Made by a program: the position numbers and the translations under genes. Shown piece by piece: positions 1-8,644 of a stretch of 64,000 bases of DNA. The stretch spans positions 1 to 64,000 of the forward strand of contig NZ_JAAEAH010000006.1 in NCBI RefSeq assembly GCF_010998615.1. Reading direction: 5' to 3'. Below the pieces are notes generated by a model, which worked only from the letters and a program-made list of their open reading frames with translations, was not told the DNA's origin and ran no database searches. This stretch comes from Myxococcus sp. CA023. Its GTDB lineage: Bacteria; Myxococcota; Myxococcia; Myxococcales; Myxococcaceae. How positions within the stretch are numbered: position 1 is the first letter of the stretch; every line of letters starts with the position of its first letter.

Positions 1-1356
1 GGGCGGCTTCTCCAGGGGCGGGGCGGGACGGTTGGGGCTCGAAGGAGGTGCGTCCCCGCCGGCGGGCTTGGGCAGGGGCACCTTGCTGCGCAGGGCCGCC
101 TCCACGTCCGCAGGCCGCCAGCCGAAGTGCTCGGCCACCGCGCTGAAGAGGGTGGCGCGCACCAGGCCCACGGGGACCTGTCCCACCACCGGCTTGAGCC
201 GCTCGAGCGCTGCCATCTTCTCCTCGAAGCTCGCGGCCTTGCCCTCCGGGAGGAGCGAGGCGAACAGGTGGCCAGTGAGCGGGTGGGCGCCTTCCAGCAG
301 CCGTTCCACGCCCTCCTGGCCCTCCCGACGCGCGAAGGTGTCTGGATCATCCCCTTGCGGCAGCAGGGCAACTCGCGCGGTCGCTCCCGCGGCGAGCAGG
401 GGACCGGCAAGCCGTTCGACAGCGGCAAGGCCGGCCGAGTCTCCGTCCAACAGCAGAATCAGCTCGCGGGCCTCGGCGCGCTTCAGCACCTGCATGTGTC
501 CGGCGGTGAGGTTGGTGGAGCACAGCGCCACCGCGTGCCGCACGCCCACCTGGTGCAGGCCAATGGCGTCGAAGTAGCCCTCCACCAGCACGGCGGCCTT
601 GCGCTTGCGAATCTCGTCGCGGGACTGGTCCATGCCGAAGAGCGTCTCGCTCTTGTTGTAGAGCCGGGACTCGCGCGAGTTGAGGTACTTGGGCCCTTCA
701 TCCGCGCCAATCAGACGGCCACCGAAGGCGATGGGGCGGCCCTCCGGCGCGCGGATGGGCACCATCACTCGGCTGCGGAAGAAGTCGTAGAAGCCGTCGC
801 CGCTGTTGCGCTTGAGGACCAGGCCGGCCTTCGCCGCCCACTCCAGCATGCCCAGCTTCTGGAAGCGCTCCGTCAGTGAGGCCCATTCGAGGGGCGCCCA
901 GCCCAGGCCGAACGAAATGGCCGTCTCTTCGGAGACGCCGCGGCTGGCGACGTAGGCGCGGGCGGAGCGGCCTTCGTCCTGCTGCCACAGCATGGCGCGG
1001 AAGTGCTCGGCGGCCTGGTCCGTGGCCTCCTTGATTTGCTGCCGCTCCCGCATGCTGGGGTCCTGCTCGGCCTCCAGGTCCACGCCGAGGTCGCGCGCCA
1101 GGTCCCGCACCGCGTCCAGGAACGTCTTGCCCAGGTAGCGCTGCACGAAGGACACCGCGTCACCGCTCGCGCGGCAGCCATGGCAGAAATAGAAGCGCTT
1201 CTCCGGCACCACGTAGAACGAGGGTGTCTTCTCCTGATGGAAGGGACAGCAGGCCTTCCATTCGCGCCCGGCCTTCTTCAGGTCGACATGCCGGGAGATG
1301 AGCCCGACGAGGTCCACCCGTTCGAGGACCTCCTGGATCTTGTGCTCAGGAATCAC
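1..1356 (-). CDS. dnaG: DNA primase DnaG (C-terminal part beyond the left edge)
   Basis: Synthesises RNA primers for DNA replication at the fork. The reading frame is open from a GTG at 1354-1356 to the left edge, giving 452 codons of a protein usually near 600 residues, so the C-terminal helicase-binding part is outside the window. The N-terminus shows the CHC2 zinc-binding domain: CPFHQEKTPSF at about residues 27-37, then YFCHGC. The start is chosen because IPEHKIQEVLERVDLV follows, the usual DnaG beginning. In myxobacteria yqeY and rpsU commonly lie just upstream on the same strand, as here, echoing the rpsU-dnaG-rpoD macromolecular-synthesis arrangement. Family identity is secure; the exact start codon is less so. 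Confidence 0.95.
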   Translation of the reverse strand, partial: MIPEHKIQEVLERVDLVGLISRHVDLKKAGREWKACCPFHQEKTPSFYVVPEKRFYFCHGCRASGDAVSFVQRYLGKTFLDAVRDLARDLGVDLEAEQDPSMRERQQIKEATDQAAEHFRAMLWQQDEGRSARAYVASRGVSEETAISFGLGWAPLEWASLTERFQKLGMLEWAAKAGLVLKRNSGDGFYDFFRSRVMVPIRAPEGRPIAFGGRLIGADEGPKYLNSRESRLYNKSETLFGMDQSRDEIRKRKAAVLVEGYFDAIGLHQVGVRHAVALCSTNLTAGHMQVLKRAEARELILLLDGDSAGLAAVERLAGPLLAAGATARVALLPQGDDPDTFARREGQEGVERLLEGAHPLTGHLFASLLPEGKAASFEEKMAALERLKPVVGQVPVGLVRATLFSAVAEHFGWRPADVEAALRSKVPLPKPAGGDAPPSSPNRPAPPLEKPP

Positions 1357-1698
1357 GACTCCCACCCCCTGGCCCACCCCTGGGCGGGCCCAGCCCCTGC
1401 ATCCTGCCCGACAGGGCTGACGTCGCCTGCCCACCGGCCGACCTGGCGGATCATCCCCATGGGGGCAGAAGCCGGAGCGCTCGCGAGGGGAGGGAGTGAT
1501 TGCGGCATGGGGTGGACTCCTGAGGCCCCTGCACGCGACTTCCGCTGGGGGGAGCGGGGTGGCACGGCGGGACTGACCCAGGCACTTAATGACGAGGGGC
1601 CGAGGGAGCAAGTTTCCGCATCCCTGTCCAGCCCTTCAATGCAAAGGCGCCGCCGGTTTCCCGACAGCGCCAGCGCTGACCTCAGAACGGTGGAATGC
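1357..1698. other. Intergenic region between yqeY and dnaG
   Basis: A 342-base gap with no convincing gene; the short minus-strand frame inside is Pro/Ala/Ser-rich and has no recognisable pattern. It presumably carries the dnaG promoter. I see a weak minus-strand candidate, TTGCTC followed by CATTAA with a spacing of about 15 bases near 1585-1612, too poor to call. Confidence 0.4.
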
Positions 1699-2157
1699 TC
1701 AGGAGAGCTTCGCGAGCTCCGACTTCACGGCCTCGGAGATGGCTCGGCCTTCCGCCTTGCCGTGAATCTTGGCGTTCAGGTTCTTCATCACCGCGCCCAT
1801 GTCCTTGGGCCCCTTGGCGCCCGTCTCGGCGATGGCGGCGCGGACCTCGGCGGCCAGCTCGTCGGCGGTCAGCTGCTTGGGCAGGTAGTTCTGGAGGATG
1901 CTGATTTCAGCCTCTTCCTTCTCCGCCAGCTCCGGGCGGCCACCCGACTTGAACTGCTCCACGGAGTCGCGGCGCTGCTTGATGAGGCCGGCGATGACGG
2001 TGAGGATTCCCGCGTCATCCAGGGCGGACGCGCCGGGCTCCACTTCCTTGTACTTCACCGCGCTCTTGAGCATCCGCAGCACGCTGAGCGTCAGCTCGTT
2101 CTTGGACCGCATCGCGTCCTTCAGGTCCGCGTCGATCCGCTCCTTCAGGGTGGCCAT
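1699..2157 (-). CDS. GatB/YqeY domain protein
   Basis: A 152-residue protein covering the whole YqeY family length. It starts MATLKERIDADLKDAMRSKN and carries the family's helical pattern (LSVLRMLKSAVKY, ISILQNYLPKQL, KDMGAVMKNLNAKIHGKAEGR). YqeY resembles the tail domain of GatB, the tRNA-dependent amidotransferase subunit, and is thought to bind tRNA, but its exact role is not settled. It lies between rpsU (105 bases upstream) and dnaG on the same strand, a conserved neighbourhood. The ATG at 2157 has CTCCTGGAGTTGCGACC just upstream, giving a usable GGAG ribosome-binding site. Confidence 0.93.
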   Translation of the reverse strand: MATLKERIDADLKDAMRSKNELTLSVLRMLKSAVKYKEVEPGASALDDAGILTVIAGLIKQRRDSVEQFKSGGRPELAEKEEAEISILQNYLPKQLTADELAAEVRAAIAETGAKGPKDMGAVMKNLNAKIHGKAEGRAISEAVKSELAKLS

Positions 2158-2262
2158 GGTCGCAACTCCAGGAGGGTAAGGCGTTGTTCAGGGGGACTTC
2201 GACGGCGGGAGCCAGGGCACCTGACATCGGTGGCGCCCCGGCTCCACGCGCGAGGCACGCGC

Positions 2263-2457
2263 CTAGAACGACTTGCGGGCCTTCTTCACAGCGCGCTTCT
2301 TGGCGGCGAGGGCCTTCTTCTTCCGCTTCACGGAAGGCTTCTCGTAGTGCTCGCGCTTACGGATCTCGGAAAGGATTCCAGCCTTCTCGGTGGCCTTCTT
2401 GAAGCGCTTGAGGGCGCTCTCAATGGACTCTCCTTCCTTCACTCGGATACCGGGCAT
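2263..2457 (-). CDS. rpsU: 30S ribosomal protein S21
   Basis: A 64-residue basic protein of the small ribosomal subunit. It begins [21 protein letters not shown], has the S21 core [14 protein letters not shown] and ends in a run of Lys/Arg. The start at 2457 is preferred over an upstream in-frame one because a near-perfect Shine-Dalgarno AGGAGGTGAC lies five bases before it and the S21 family begins here. It is the first gene of the minus-strand rpsU-yqeY-dnaG group. Confidence 0.96.
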   Translation of the reverse strand: MPGIRVKEGESIESALKRFKKATEKAGILSEIRKREHYEKPSVKRKKKALAAKKRAVKKARKSF

Positions 2458-2460
2458 GCA

Positions 2461-2470
2461 GTCACCTCCT
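2461..2470 (-). promoter_or_regulatory. Strong ribosome-binding site of rpsU
   Basis: Read on the minus strand this is AGGAGGTGAC, almost a full match to the 16S anti-Shine-Dalgarno, ending three bases before the ATG at 2457. It fixes the rpsU start and suggests high translation. Confidence 0.85.
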
Positions 2471-2568
2471 TCCGCCGTACGTAGATGTGGGTGTAGATCA
2501 AAAGGGGCAGCGGGTATGACCCACTGGGAGGGAAAACGCAAGGACGCTGGACGAAAACGCTAAGTCGG

Positions 2569-4182
2569 ATGGACTACACTGTCCGTCTCGTGAGCCCAGC
2601 CCTCCTCCTGGTGGTACTCCTGACGACCGGCCAGCAGCAAGGTGGGACCCCGACCCGAGAATGCTGGATGTCCTGCCAACGGCACGTGACGGATCCGTCC
2701 CTGCGCGCCCGGACTTGCAATAGCTGCCTGCCGGGTGGCCGCGTGGATTCCTGGGTGCAGGGCTTGGCGGGGCAGCGGCCCATTCCTCGTGCGCCGCTCG
2801 TCTCCGCCATGAAGGACCCGGACTGGCGGGTGAGGTGGGCGGCGGTGCGCGCGGATGCCAGGCGGCAGGGCGTCACGGATCGCCGGGCCCTGGCGGATTG
2901 GGTCATGGAGGAGCCGGTGTCGTCCAACCTGACTGCGTGTCTGACGGCGGCTCGCGCCGCGGCGGAGGCCGGGGCTTCCTCCGCGAAGTTCCTGCGAGAT
3001 GCCGGACCTCGCGGCGCCAATGCCGCGGCCCGCGTGTGGGGGCGGCGGGAGGCCATTCGCGAGGCGCTGGAGTTGGAGCTGTACGCGGAGGACCTGGCGG
3101 TTCGGAGCTCGGCGCTGGCCCACCTGGCCGGGTTCCTGAGCCGCAAGCCCGCACGCGTCCTTCTGGACGCCATGGCGACGCGGCCGGAGAGCGTGGATGC
3201 GGTCAGCGCCAGCGCGCTCAAGGTGGTGGCCGGGCGCAGCCGGTCGTCGGTGGGACGGATGCTGCTGGATGAGGCGAAGCCCGCGGAGGAGGCGCGCATC
3301 AACCGGCTCTTCGCTGTGTATTCGAAGGAGCTGGAGGGGATGCAGCCGGAGCTGACCGTGGCGGATCCCCTTCAGCGCCGACGTGCGGTGGAGTCGTTGC
3401 GAGTGTATGGGCCGCTGGCGATGCGGGAGCTGGAGCGGGCGCTCGGCGATTCGGATCGATGGGTGCGCCGGGATGCGGCGCGGGCGCTGGCCGAGGCGGA
3501 AGGTGTCCCGCTGCGCACGGCGGCGGAGCGGCGCATCGAGTCGAGTGACGCGATGCAGGCTCGGCCGTGGCTGGAGGCCATGGCGAGGGAGAAGGGGTGT
3601 GTGGCGTTCTTCCTGGGGACGGCTCGGGACAAGGCGCTGGCCGCATCCGTCCGAGGGGCCGCGCTGGCACAGCTGGCGGACTGTGGCGAGGGGGCTCGGG
3701 ACCGGGTGTCCTCGGTGGAGCCGTTTCTGACAGATGCGCAGCCGCTGCTGCGGGCAGGGGCCGTGCGGGCCTTGAGCGGTTTGACGACGCGGCAGCCGGG
3801 AGTGCCGGAGGCCACGTCGCGTGCGCTGAGGGACGGGGCTCCCGAGGTGGTGAGCGCCGCACTGGAGTTGCTGACGCTTCAACGGCAGACGTCCCGAGGC
3901 GATGAGGCCGCGATGCTGCTGGAGTCGGACCATGTGATGGTGCGCACCGTCGCCGCCGAGGCACTGGAGCAGATTGGCCGCGCGTCACATGTGAAGGCGC
4001 TGGCCGGGTGCCTGCGGGAGGACACGGAGGCCGCTGTGCGGGTGGCCGCGGCAATGGCCCTGGGCCGGATTGGTGGAGCGCAGGCGGCGGCCGCGCTATC
4101 GGACGCAGCGGCGCGCGACCCGGATTCCCATGTGAAGCACGTATCGCGCGAGGCGCTACGGCGACTGGGCTTCGGCCAGTAG
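2569..4182 (+). CDS. Secreted HEAT-repeat protein
   Basis: A 537-residue protein. The first ~25 residues form a hydrophobic signal-like segment (VSPALLLVVLLTTG), so export is likely; an in-frame GTG at 2590 could be the true start. A short Cys-containing stretch follows (CWMSC, CNSCLPGG, residues ~33-60). From about residue 85 to the end it is a chain of HEAT-type helical repeats, with the typical DWRVRWAAVRAD, DRWVRRDAARALAEAEG, VRVAAAMALGRIGG and SHVKHVSREALRRLG units. Such solenoids are protein-binding scaffolds; no enzymatic motif is seen. It is divergent from rpsU with about 110 bases between and converges on the diguanylate cyclase gene. Partner unknown. Confidence 0.8.
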   Translation: MDYTVRLVSPALLLVVLLTTGQQQGGTPTRECWMSCQRHVTDPSLRARTCNSCLPGGRVDSWVQGLAGQRPIPRAPLVSAMKDPDWRVRWAAVRADARRQGVTDRRALADWVMEEPVSSNLTACLTAARAAAEAGASSAKFLRDAGPRGANAAARVWGRREAIREALELELYAEDLAVRSSALAHLAGFLSRKPARVLLDAMATRPESVDAVSASALKVVAGRSRSSVGRMLLDEAKPAEEARINRLFAVYSKELEGMQPELTVADPLQRRRAVESLRVYGPLAMRELERALGDSDRWVRRDAARALAEAEGVPLRTAAERRIESSDAMQARPWLEAMAREKGCVAFFLGTARDKALAASVRGAALAQLADCGEGARDRVSSVEPFLTDAQPLLRAGAVRALSGLTTRQPGVPEATSRALRDGAPEVVSAALELLTLQRQTSRGDEAAMLLESDHVMVRTVAAEALEQIGRASHVKALAGCLREDTEAAVRVAAAMALGRIGGAQAAAALSDAAARDPDSHVKHVSREALRRLGFGQ

Positions 4183-4200
4183 GCGCGGGGGGGCCGCGCC
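4182..4200. terminator. Short GC hairpin between convergent genes
   Basis: GGCGCGG at 4182-4188 pairs with CCGCGCC at 4194-4200 around a five-G loop, overlapping the last base of the HEAT gene stop and lying just beyond the stop of the opposite gene. No T-run follows, so terminator function is a guess. Confidence 0.35.
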
Positions 4201-4206
4201 CGAAAC

Positions 4207-5130
4207 TCAGAGCCCGCTGATGGCCTTCGCGTCCACGCGGTTCCGGCCCGCGCGCTTGGCCCGGTACAGGTACTTGTCCGCCGCGGCGATGAGGTCCTCG
4301 GGCTGGGAGAAGTCCGAGTCCAGCAGCGTGGCCACGCCCAGGCTGATGGTCACCTTGATGGGCGTGCCACTGAAGACGAAGTCGGCCTTGTCCACGGCGT
4401 ACCGGCAGCGCTCCGCGCACGCCAGGGCCTGGTCCTCGGCGGACTCGCGCAGCATCAGCGCGAACTCCTCGCCGCCGTAGCGCGCGAGCAGGTCCTCGGT
4501 GCGCACCGTGTCGCTCACCCGCTGGGCGATGCGCGTCAGCACGTAGTCACCGGCCGGGTGGCCATACGCGTCGTTGATCTTCTTGAAGTGGTCCACGTCG
4601 AAGAGGACCAGCGACAGCGGCACCCGGTGGCGCAGGCAGTAGCTGAACTCCTTGCGCACCGTCTCCAGGAAGTACTTCTTGTTGTAGACGCGGGTGAGGC
4701 CGTCACGCGTGGCGGACTCATAGATGCTGCGCTGGTACTGCTCCTCCAGCGCGTCCTGGATGGAGAACTTGAGGACGGTGTTGGAGCCGATCTGGATCTT
4801 GTCGCCGTCGTAGAGCGGGGCGGCGTTGACCTTCAGGCCGTTGAGGTACGTCCCGTTCGTGCTGGCCAGGTCCACCAACTGGAACCGGCCGTCTCCCAGC
4901 GCCACCACCTTGGCGTGCTTGCGGGAGATGCCGTCATCCTCGACCTGGAACTGCGCCTCGGAGCTGCGCCCCAGGACGACTTCGGAGCGGTCCAGCTTGA
5001 ACATGCGCCCGATGCCCGCCGCGGACTTGGCGCTGATGACGATCAGATAGGCGCTCTGCTGCTGGGCACTGCCCAGCAGGTCCGAAATCGAATGGACGGA
5101 AGTTTTCTCCTCGGACATCGCGGCACCCAT
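4207..5130 (-). CDS. FHA domain-containing diguanylate cyclase
   Basis: A 307-residue cytoplasmic protein with two domains. Residues ~27-120 form an FHA phosphothreonine-binding domain (VVLGRSSEAQFQVEDDGISRKHAKV, then LASTNGTYLNG). Residues ~140-302 form a GGDEF domain with an intact active-site loop GGEEF at 219-223, so it should make cyclic di-GMP from two GTP. An RxxD inhibitory site (R210-D213) lies exactly five residues before the GGEEF, implying product feedback inhibition. The FHA part suggests activity or location is set by binding a Thr-phosphorylated partner, fitting the many Ser/Thr kinases of myxobacteria. A second possible start is the ATG at 5118. Single gene, convergent with the HEAT gene. 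Confidence 0.92.
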   Translation of the reverse strand: MGAAMSEEKTSVHSISDLLGSAQQQSAYLIVISAKSAAGIGRMFKLDRSEVVLGRSSEAQFQVEDDGISRKHAKVVALGDGRFQLVDLASTNGTYLNGLKVNAAPLYDGDKIQIGSNTVLKFSIQDALEEQYQRSIYESATRDGLTRVYNKKYFLETVRKEFSYCLRHRVPLSLVLFDVDHFKKINDAYGHPAGDYVLTRIAQRVSDTVRTEDLLARYGGEEFALMLRESAEDQALACAERCRYAVDKADFVFSGTPIKVTISLGVATLLDSDFSQPEDLIAAADKYLYRAKRAGRNRVDAKAISGL

Positions 5131-5178
5131 CTTACGGGCCGCCTTTTCGCGGCGGCAAGCATACTGCCCGACTCTCCA

Positions 5179-6240
5179 CTACTCTCCTCGGGGCCGCCGA
5201 GTGGCGGGGGGGCCGGCGGGGGCCTCCGGAGCGACTGTCGGCCTTCCGACGGTCAATTCTCCGGCCACCGGGCCCTGGATGTAGCGCGCCAGGGCTCCGG
5301 ACGAGCCGGAGTGGTAGGCCAGCCCCTGCATCAGCTTCACCAGGGCCGCCGACGGCGTCATGTCCGCGCCGCCCATCGCCCCGGCCTCCAGTGCCGCCGC
5401 CCCGGACTCATACAATGAGAGGTCCACGCCATTCCGGTGCGCCTGGCTCACCACCACCACCGGGACGCCCCGCTCGCGCGCCTGGAGGAAGAGCGGCGTC
5501 AGCGAGCGCCCCAGCTCCGGGGCGATGGGGAAGTTACCTGCCCCGTAGGCCTCCAGCACCAGTCCCCGGACGTGCGGTAGCAACTGGAGCGGCAGCGCAG
5601 GGTCCAGCCCCGGGTACACCTTGAGGAGGAAGACCTTGGCATCCAACCGCTCATAGAGGCGGAAGGCCCCGCGGGGCTTGAGGCCCGGCTCGAAGGTGGT
5701 GTCCACGCCCAGCGTGCCCAGCACGGGGAAGTTGGGGCTGTCGAAGGCGTCGTACTCGGACACCTTCACCTTGCGCGCCCGGTTGCCCCGGTACAGGCGC
5801 GAGTCGAAGCAGATGGTGACCTCGCGGGGCCCGTGCAGCGCGGACAGCACCGCGTCGATGAGGTTGAGCCGCGCGTCCGAGCGAATCTTGCCCAACGGCC
5901 GCTGCGAACCCGTCAACACCACGGGGCAGGGCGGGTTGCGCAACATGAAGGAGAGGGCGCTCGCGGTGTAGGCGAGCGTGTCCGTGCCGTGGGTCACCAC
6001 GGCCCCGTCGAAGTGGGGCAGGCGCGCATGGAGGTGCGCGGCCATCCGGCTCCAGAGCTCCGGCTGCATCTCCGAGCTGTCCAGGTTGCTGAACAGCTCC
6101 AGCTCGATGTCGGCCAGCTCGAACAGCTCCGGCACGCGGGCCTTGAGTGTCTTGAAGAAGGCCGCGGGCTTCAGGGCGGACGGGCGCCCCCCGGCCATTC
6201 CGAGCGTACCCCCGGTATGCAGCAACAGGACTCTGGGCAT
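5179..6240 (-). CDS. L-asparaginase, type I-like
   Basis: A 353-residue enzyme of the asparaginase/glutaminase family, hydrolysing asparagine to aspartate and ammonia. Both catalytic threonine motifs are present: HTGGTLGM near residues 7-14 and THGTDTLAYTA near residue 85. The start at 6240 (MPRVLLLHTGG) is chosen because the homologous region begins there; the frame stays open far upstream but that stretch antisenses the next gene. No signal peptide, so it is probably cytoplasmic. It is divergently arranged with the DsbA-like gene, with about 70 bases between. Confidence 0.9.
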   Translation of the reverse strand: MPRVLLLHTGGTLGMAGGRPSALKPAAFFKTLKARVPELFELADIELELFSNLDSSEMQPELWSRMAAHLHARLPHFDGAVVTHGTDTLAYTASALSFMLRNPPCPVVLTGSQRPLGKIRSDARLNLIDAVLSALHGPREVTICFDSRLYRGNRARKVKVSEYDAFDSPNFPVLGTLGVDTTFEPGLKPRGAFRLYERLDAKVFLLKVYPGLDPALPLQLLPHVRGLVLEAYGAGNFPIAPELGRSLTPLFLQARERGVPVVVVSQAHRNGVDLSLYESGAAALEAGAMGGADMTPSAALVKLMQGLAYHSGSSGALARYIQGPVAGELTVGRPTVAPEAPAGPPATRRPRGE

Positions 6241-6312
6241 GATGAACAGGCGCTTCCCTGCCAAGGCTGGCGTTGCTTTACAAGCCCCGCGCGCGTCGCT
6301 AAGACCCGCCGC

Positions 6313-7299
6313 GTGCTCCTTTTCTGCTGGAAGCGTGTCGTTCCCCTGCTGGCCGTCGCGGTCCTGACAGCCCCGGGGTGCAAGAATCCCGAGAGCGCGG
6401 CCCCGACGGGGGGGCAGTCGGCGTCGCCCGCCCCGCAGGCTTCCGCCGCTCCGGCCCCGGCCGAGCCCGTCGCCGCGCCCGTGGACCCGGCCGCGGCCGT
6501 GTCGGGCATCCCGGGCATGGACTTCTCCTCGCTGTCGCCCACGGCGAAGCGGGAGTTGGGCACGGTCTTCAATGACGAGTTCTGCTACTGCGGCTGCCCT
6601 CACACGCTGGGCGCCTGTCTGAAGTCGCACACTCCCTGCAAGCACGCCCGGCGCATGGCGCAGCTGGCCGCGCGCAGGGTGTCCGAGGGCAGCCCGGCCA
6701 CCGAGGTCATCCTCTCCCTGTCGACGTACTACTCCGCCTTCCGCGACCCGCGGGCGCAGTTCAAGGTGGATGACCGGATGTGCATGGGCCCGGCCGGCGC
6801 GCCGGTGACGGTGGTGGAGTTCTCCGACTTCGAGTGCCCGTATTGCGCCAAGGCCCGCCCGGTGCTGGAGGCCTTCGCCAAGAAGCACGCGCAGCAGGTG
6901 CGCTTCTGCTACCTGCCGTTCCCCCTGTCCATGCATCCCAACGCGAAGCCGGCCGCCCAGGCGGCGCTGTGGGCGAGGGATCAGGGCAAGTTCTGGCAGA
7001 TGCACGACGCCCTTTTCGAGCACCAGTCCAATCTCAAGCCCGATGCGATTGCCGCCCTGGCGACGTCGCTGGGCCTGGATGGCGCGAAGCTGGCGGCGCT
7101 CCTGAAGACGGACGCGTATAAGGAAGAGCTGGACGGCTACCGCAGCCAGGGCCGCGCGGCGGGCATCAGCGGCACGCCCTCTGTGTACTTCAACGGACGT
7201 GCGCTGGATCTGTCCTTCGTGGAGGCGGAGATGCTGTCGCACAGCCTGGAAGACGAGCTGGAGTGGTCCGCCAACAAGAACGCTTGGGCGGCTGACTGA
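6313..7299 (+). CDS. DsbA-like thioredoxin-fold lipoprotein
   Basis: A 328-residue exported protein starting at GTG 6313. The N-terminal hydrophobic segment ends in LTAPGC, a plausible though imperfect lipobox, followed by a Pro/Ala linker. Around residues 95-120 lies a cysteine-rich block (FCYCGCPHTLGACL...CKHARRM) resembling the short CcmH-like motif found before many such domains. From about residue 155 there is a DsbA/thioredoxin fold with active site CPYC (C175, C178) and the cis-Pro segment SGTPSVYFNG. It is likely a membrane-anchored thiol-disulphide exchange protein. The next gene starts seven bases after the stop, so they are probably co-transcribed. Confidence 0.85.
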   Translation: MLLFCWKRVVPLLAVAVLTAPGCKNPESAAPTGGQSASPAPQASAAPAPAEPVAAPVDPAAAVSGIPGMDFSSLSPTAKRELGTVFNDEFCYCGCPHTLGACLKSHTPCKHARRMAQLAARRVSEGSPATEVILSLSTYYSAFRDPRAQFKVDDRMCMGPAGAPVTVVEFSDFECPYCAKARPVLEAFAKKHAQQVRFCYLPFPLSMHPNAKPAAQAALWARDQGKFWQMHDALFEHQSNLKPDAIAALATSLGLDGAKLAALLKTDAYKEELDGYRSQGRAAGISGTPSVYFNGRALDLSFVEAEMLSHSLEDELEWSANKNAWAAD

Positions 7300-7306
7300 C
7301 GCCGCC

Positions 7307-8644
7307 ATGACACCCCGCTTCCGCATCGACGCGTCGGCGCAGCTCGTCCCCGAGGACCGGCATGTGCCTTCACCGCTGGCGGGGCGCTCGGGGACGTACG
7401 CGTTGATGGCGACGGCGCCCGACCTGCTGGTGTTCTCCCGCACGCCCGCGGAGGGCGGCTCCATCCCGCTGCCGCGCGTGGTGCTGGCGGGGGACGCGGG
7501 CGGCTTCCCGCTGTCGGACCTCATCGCCTTCCTCAGCCAGTCGCGCTGGAGCGGCGTGGTGCGCGTCCACTCGCCGGGCGGAGAGCGCTCCGTCACCCTG
7601 CGCGAGGGTGAGGTGCGCGGCGCCTCCTCCGACGACCCGGCCGACCGGCTGGGCGAGGTGCTGGTGCGGATGGGCTACGTGGAGCGCGCCCAGGTGGAGG
7701 CGGCGCTGCGTGAGCAGCCGCCCTCCAAGGTGGGGCGCTCGCTGGTGGAGAAGGAGCTGCTCAAGTCGCACGACCTCTTCAAGTGCATCACCCACCAGGT
7801 GAGCGAAATCTTCCACGCCATCGTCCTGTGCCGCGAGGGGACCTTCTTCCTCATCGACCATCCGGTGGAGGACAAGTCCGGTCACATCATCCAGCTGTCC
7901 ACGCAGAGCCTGCTGATGGACAGCATCCGGAAGATTGACGAGATGGCGCACTTCCGGAAGCGCATCCCCCACGGCCGACTGTACGTGACGCGCAAGCGCG
8001 CCTCGGACGGCAAGCTGGAGGAGGACGAGGACCGGGTGCTGGGCCTGCTCGACGGCCGGCGCACGATTCTGGAGCTGGGGCACGCAGCGCGCCTGTCGGA
8101 GTTCGACGTCACGAAGGTGGTCTTCCGCCTGCTGGAGGGCGGCTTCGCCTCGGTGACGGACAAGCCGCTGATGGTTCCTGGCCCGGGCGTCCCGGCGCCG
8201 ATTCCCCAGCCGTCCGAGCGCACGGCGCAGGCCCCGGCCCGCGCGCCCGCGCGCCCGGTGGTGACGGTGGATCCGCGCCCGGTGGCCCGCGTCTTCAACT
8301 TCATCTTCCGTGAGATTCGCGACGAGGTGGCCAAGCAGGGCATGGATCGCGAGTTCATCGCCGCGGCCAACGCGGCCCTCTCCGGTCAGGGCCTGTCGTC
8401 GTCGCCGGTGCTGGAGGGGCTGGCCTTCGCTCCGGACGGCAGCCTCCCGGAGAGCAAGCTCATCGAGAGCTTCGAGCGCCACCGCGCGCAGCTGGGCAGT
8501 GAGCCCCTGGCGACCTTCAGGCAGGCGCTCAGCGACATGATGTTCTTCCTGCTCTTCCAGGCCGGTGAGTTGCTGGAGTCGCGCGCGGACGAGGACCTGG
8601 CCCGCCGCGTGAAGGAACTGCTGTCCACGCTCGAGGTATCGTGA
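7307..8644 (+). CDS. DUF4388 domain protein
   Basis: A 445-residue cytoplasmic protein. Residues ~60-200 match the DUF4388 (PATAN-like) pattern: GGFPLSDLIAFLSQSRWSG, a beta-rich segment GVVRVHSPGGERSVTLREGEVRGASS, then helices with LVEKELLKSHDLFKCITHQVSEI. The middle has a winged-helix-like stretch (VLGLLDGRRTILELGHAARLSEFDVTKVV), followed by a Pro/Ala linker near residue 295 and a helical C-terminal domain. Such proteins are abundant in myxobacteria and linked to signalling and motility, but no specific role can be assigned. The start at 7307 follows GCCGCC seven bases after the previous stop; its own stop overlaps the truD start. Confidence 0.8.
   Translation: MTPRFRIDASAQLVPEDRHVPSPLAGRSGTYALMATAPDLLVFSRTPAEGGSIPLPRVVLAGDAGGFPLSDLIAFLSQSRWSGVVRVHSPGGERSVTLREGEVRGASSDDPADRLGEVLVRMGYVERAQVEAALREQPPSKVGRSLVEKELLKSHDLFKCITHQVSEIFHAIVLCREGTFFLIDHPVEDKSGHIIQLSTQSLLMDSIRKIDEMAHFRKRIPHGRLYVTRKRASDGKLEEDEDRVLGLLDGRRTILELGHAARLSEFDVTKVVFRLLEGGFASVTDKPLMVPGPGVPAPIPQPSERTAQAPARAPARPVVTVDPRPVARVFNFIFREIRDEVAKQGMDREFIAAANAALSGQGLSSSPVLEGLAFAPDGSLPESKLIESFERHRAQLGSEPLATFRQALSDMMFFLLFQAGELLESRADEDLARRVKELLSTLEVS

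Noticed and set aside
1003-2484. Plus-strand frame of 493 codons across dnaG, yqeY and rpsU
   Set aside because: Antisense shadow; the three minus-strand proteins are well-known families.
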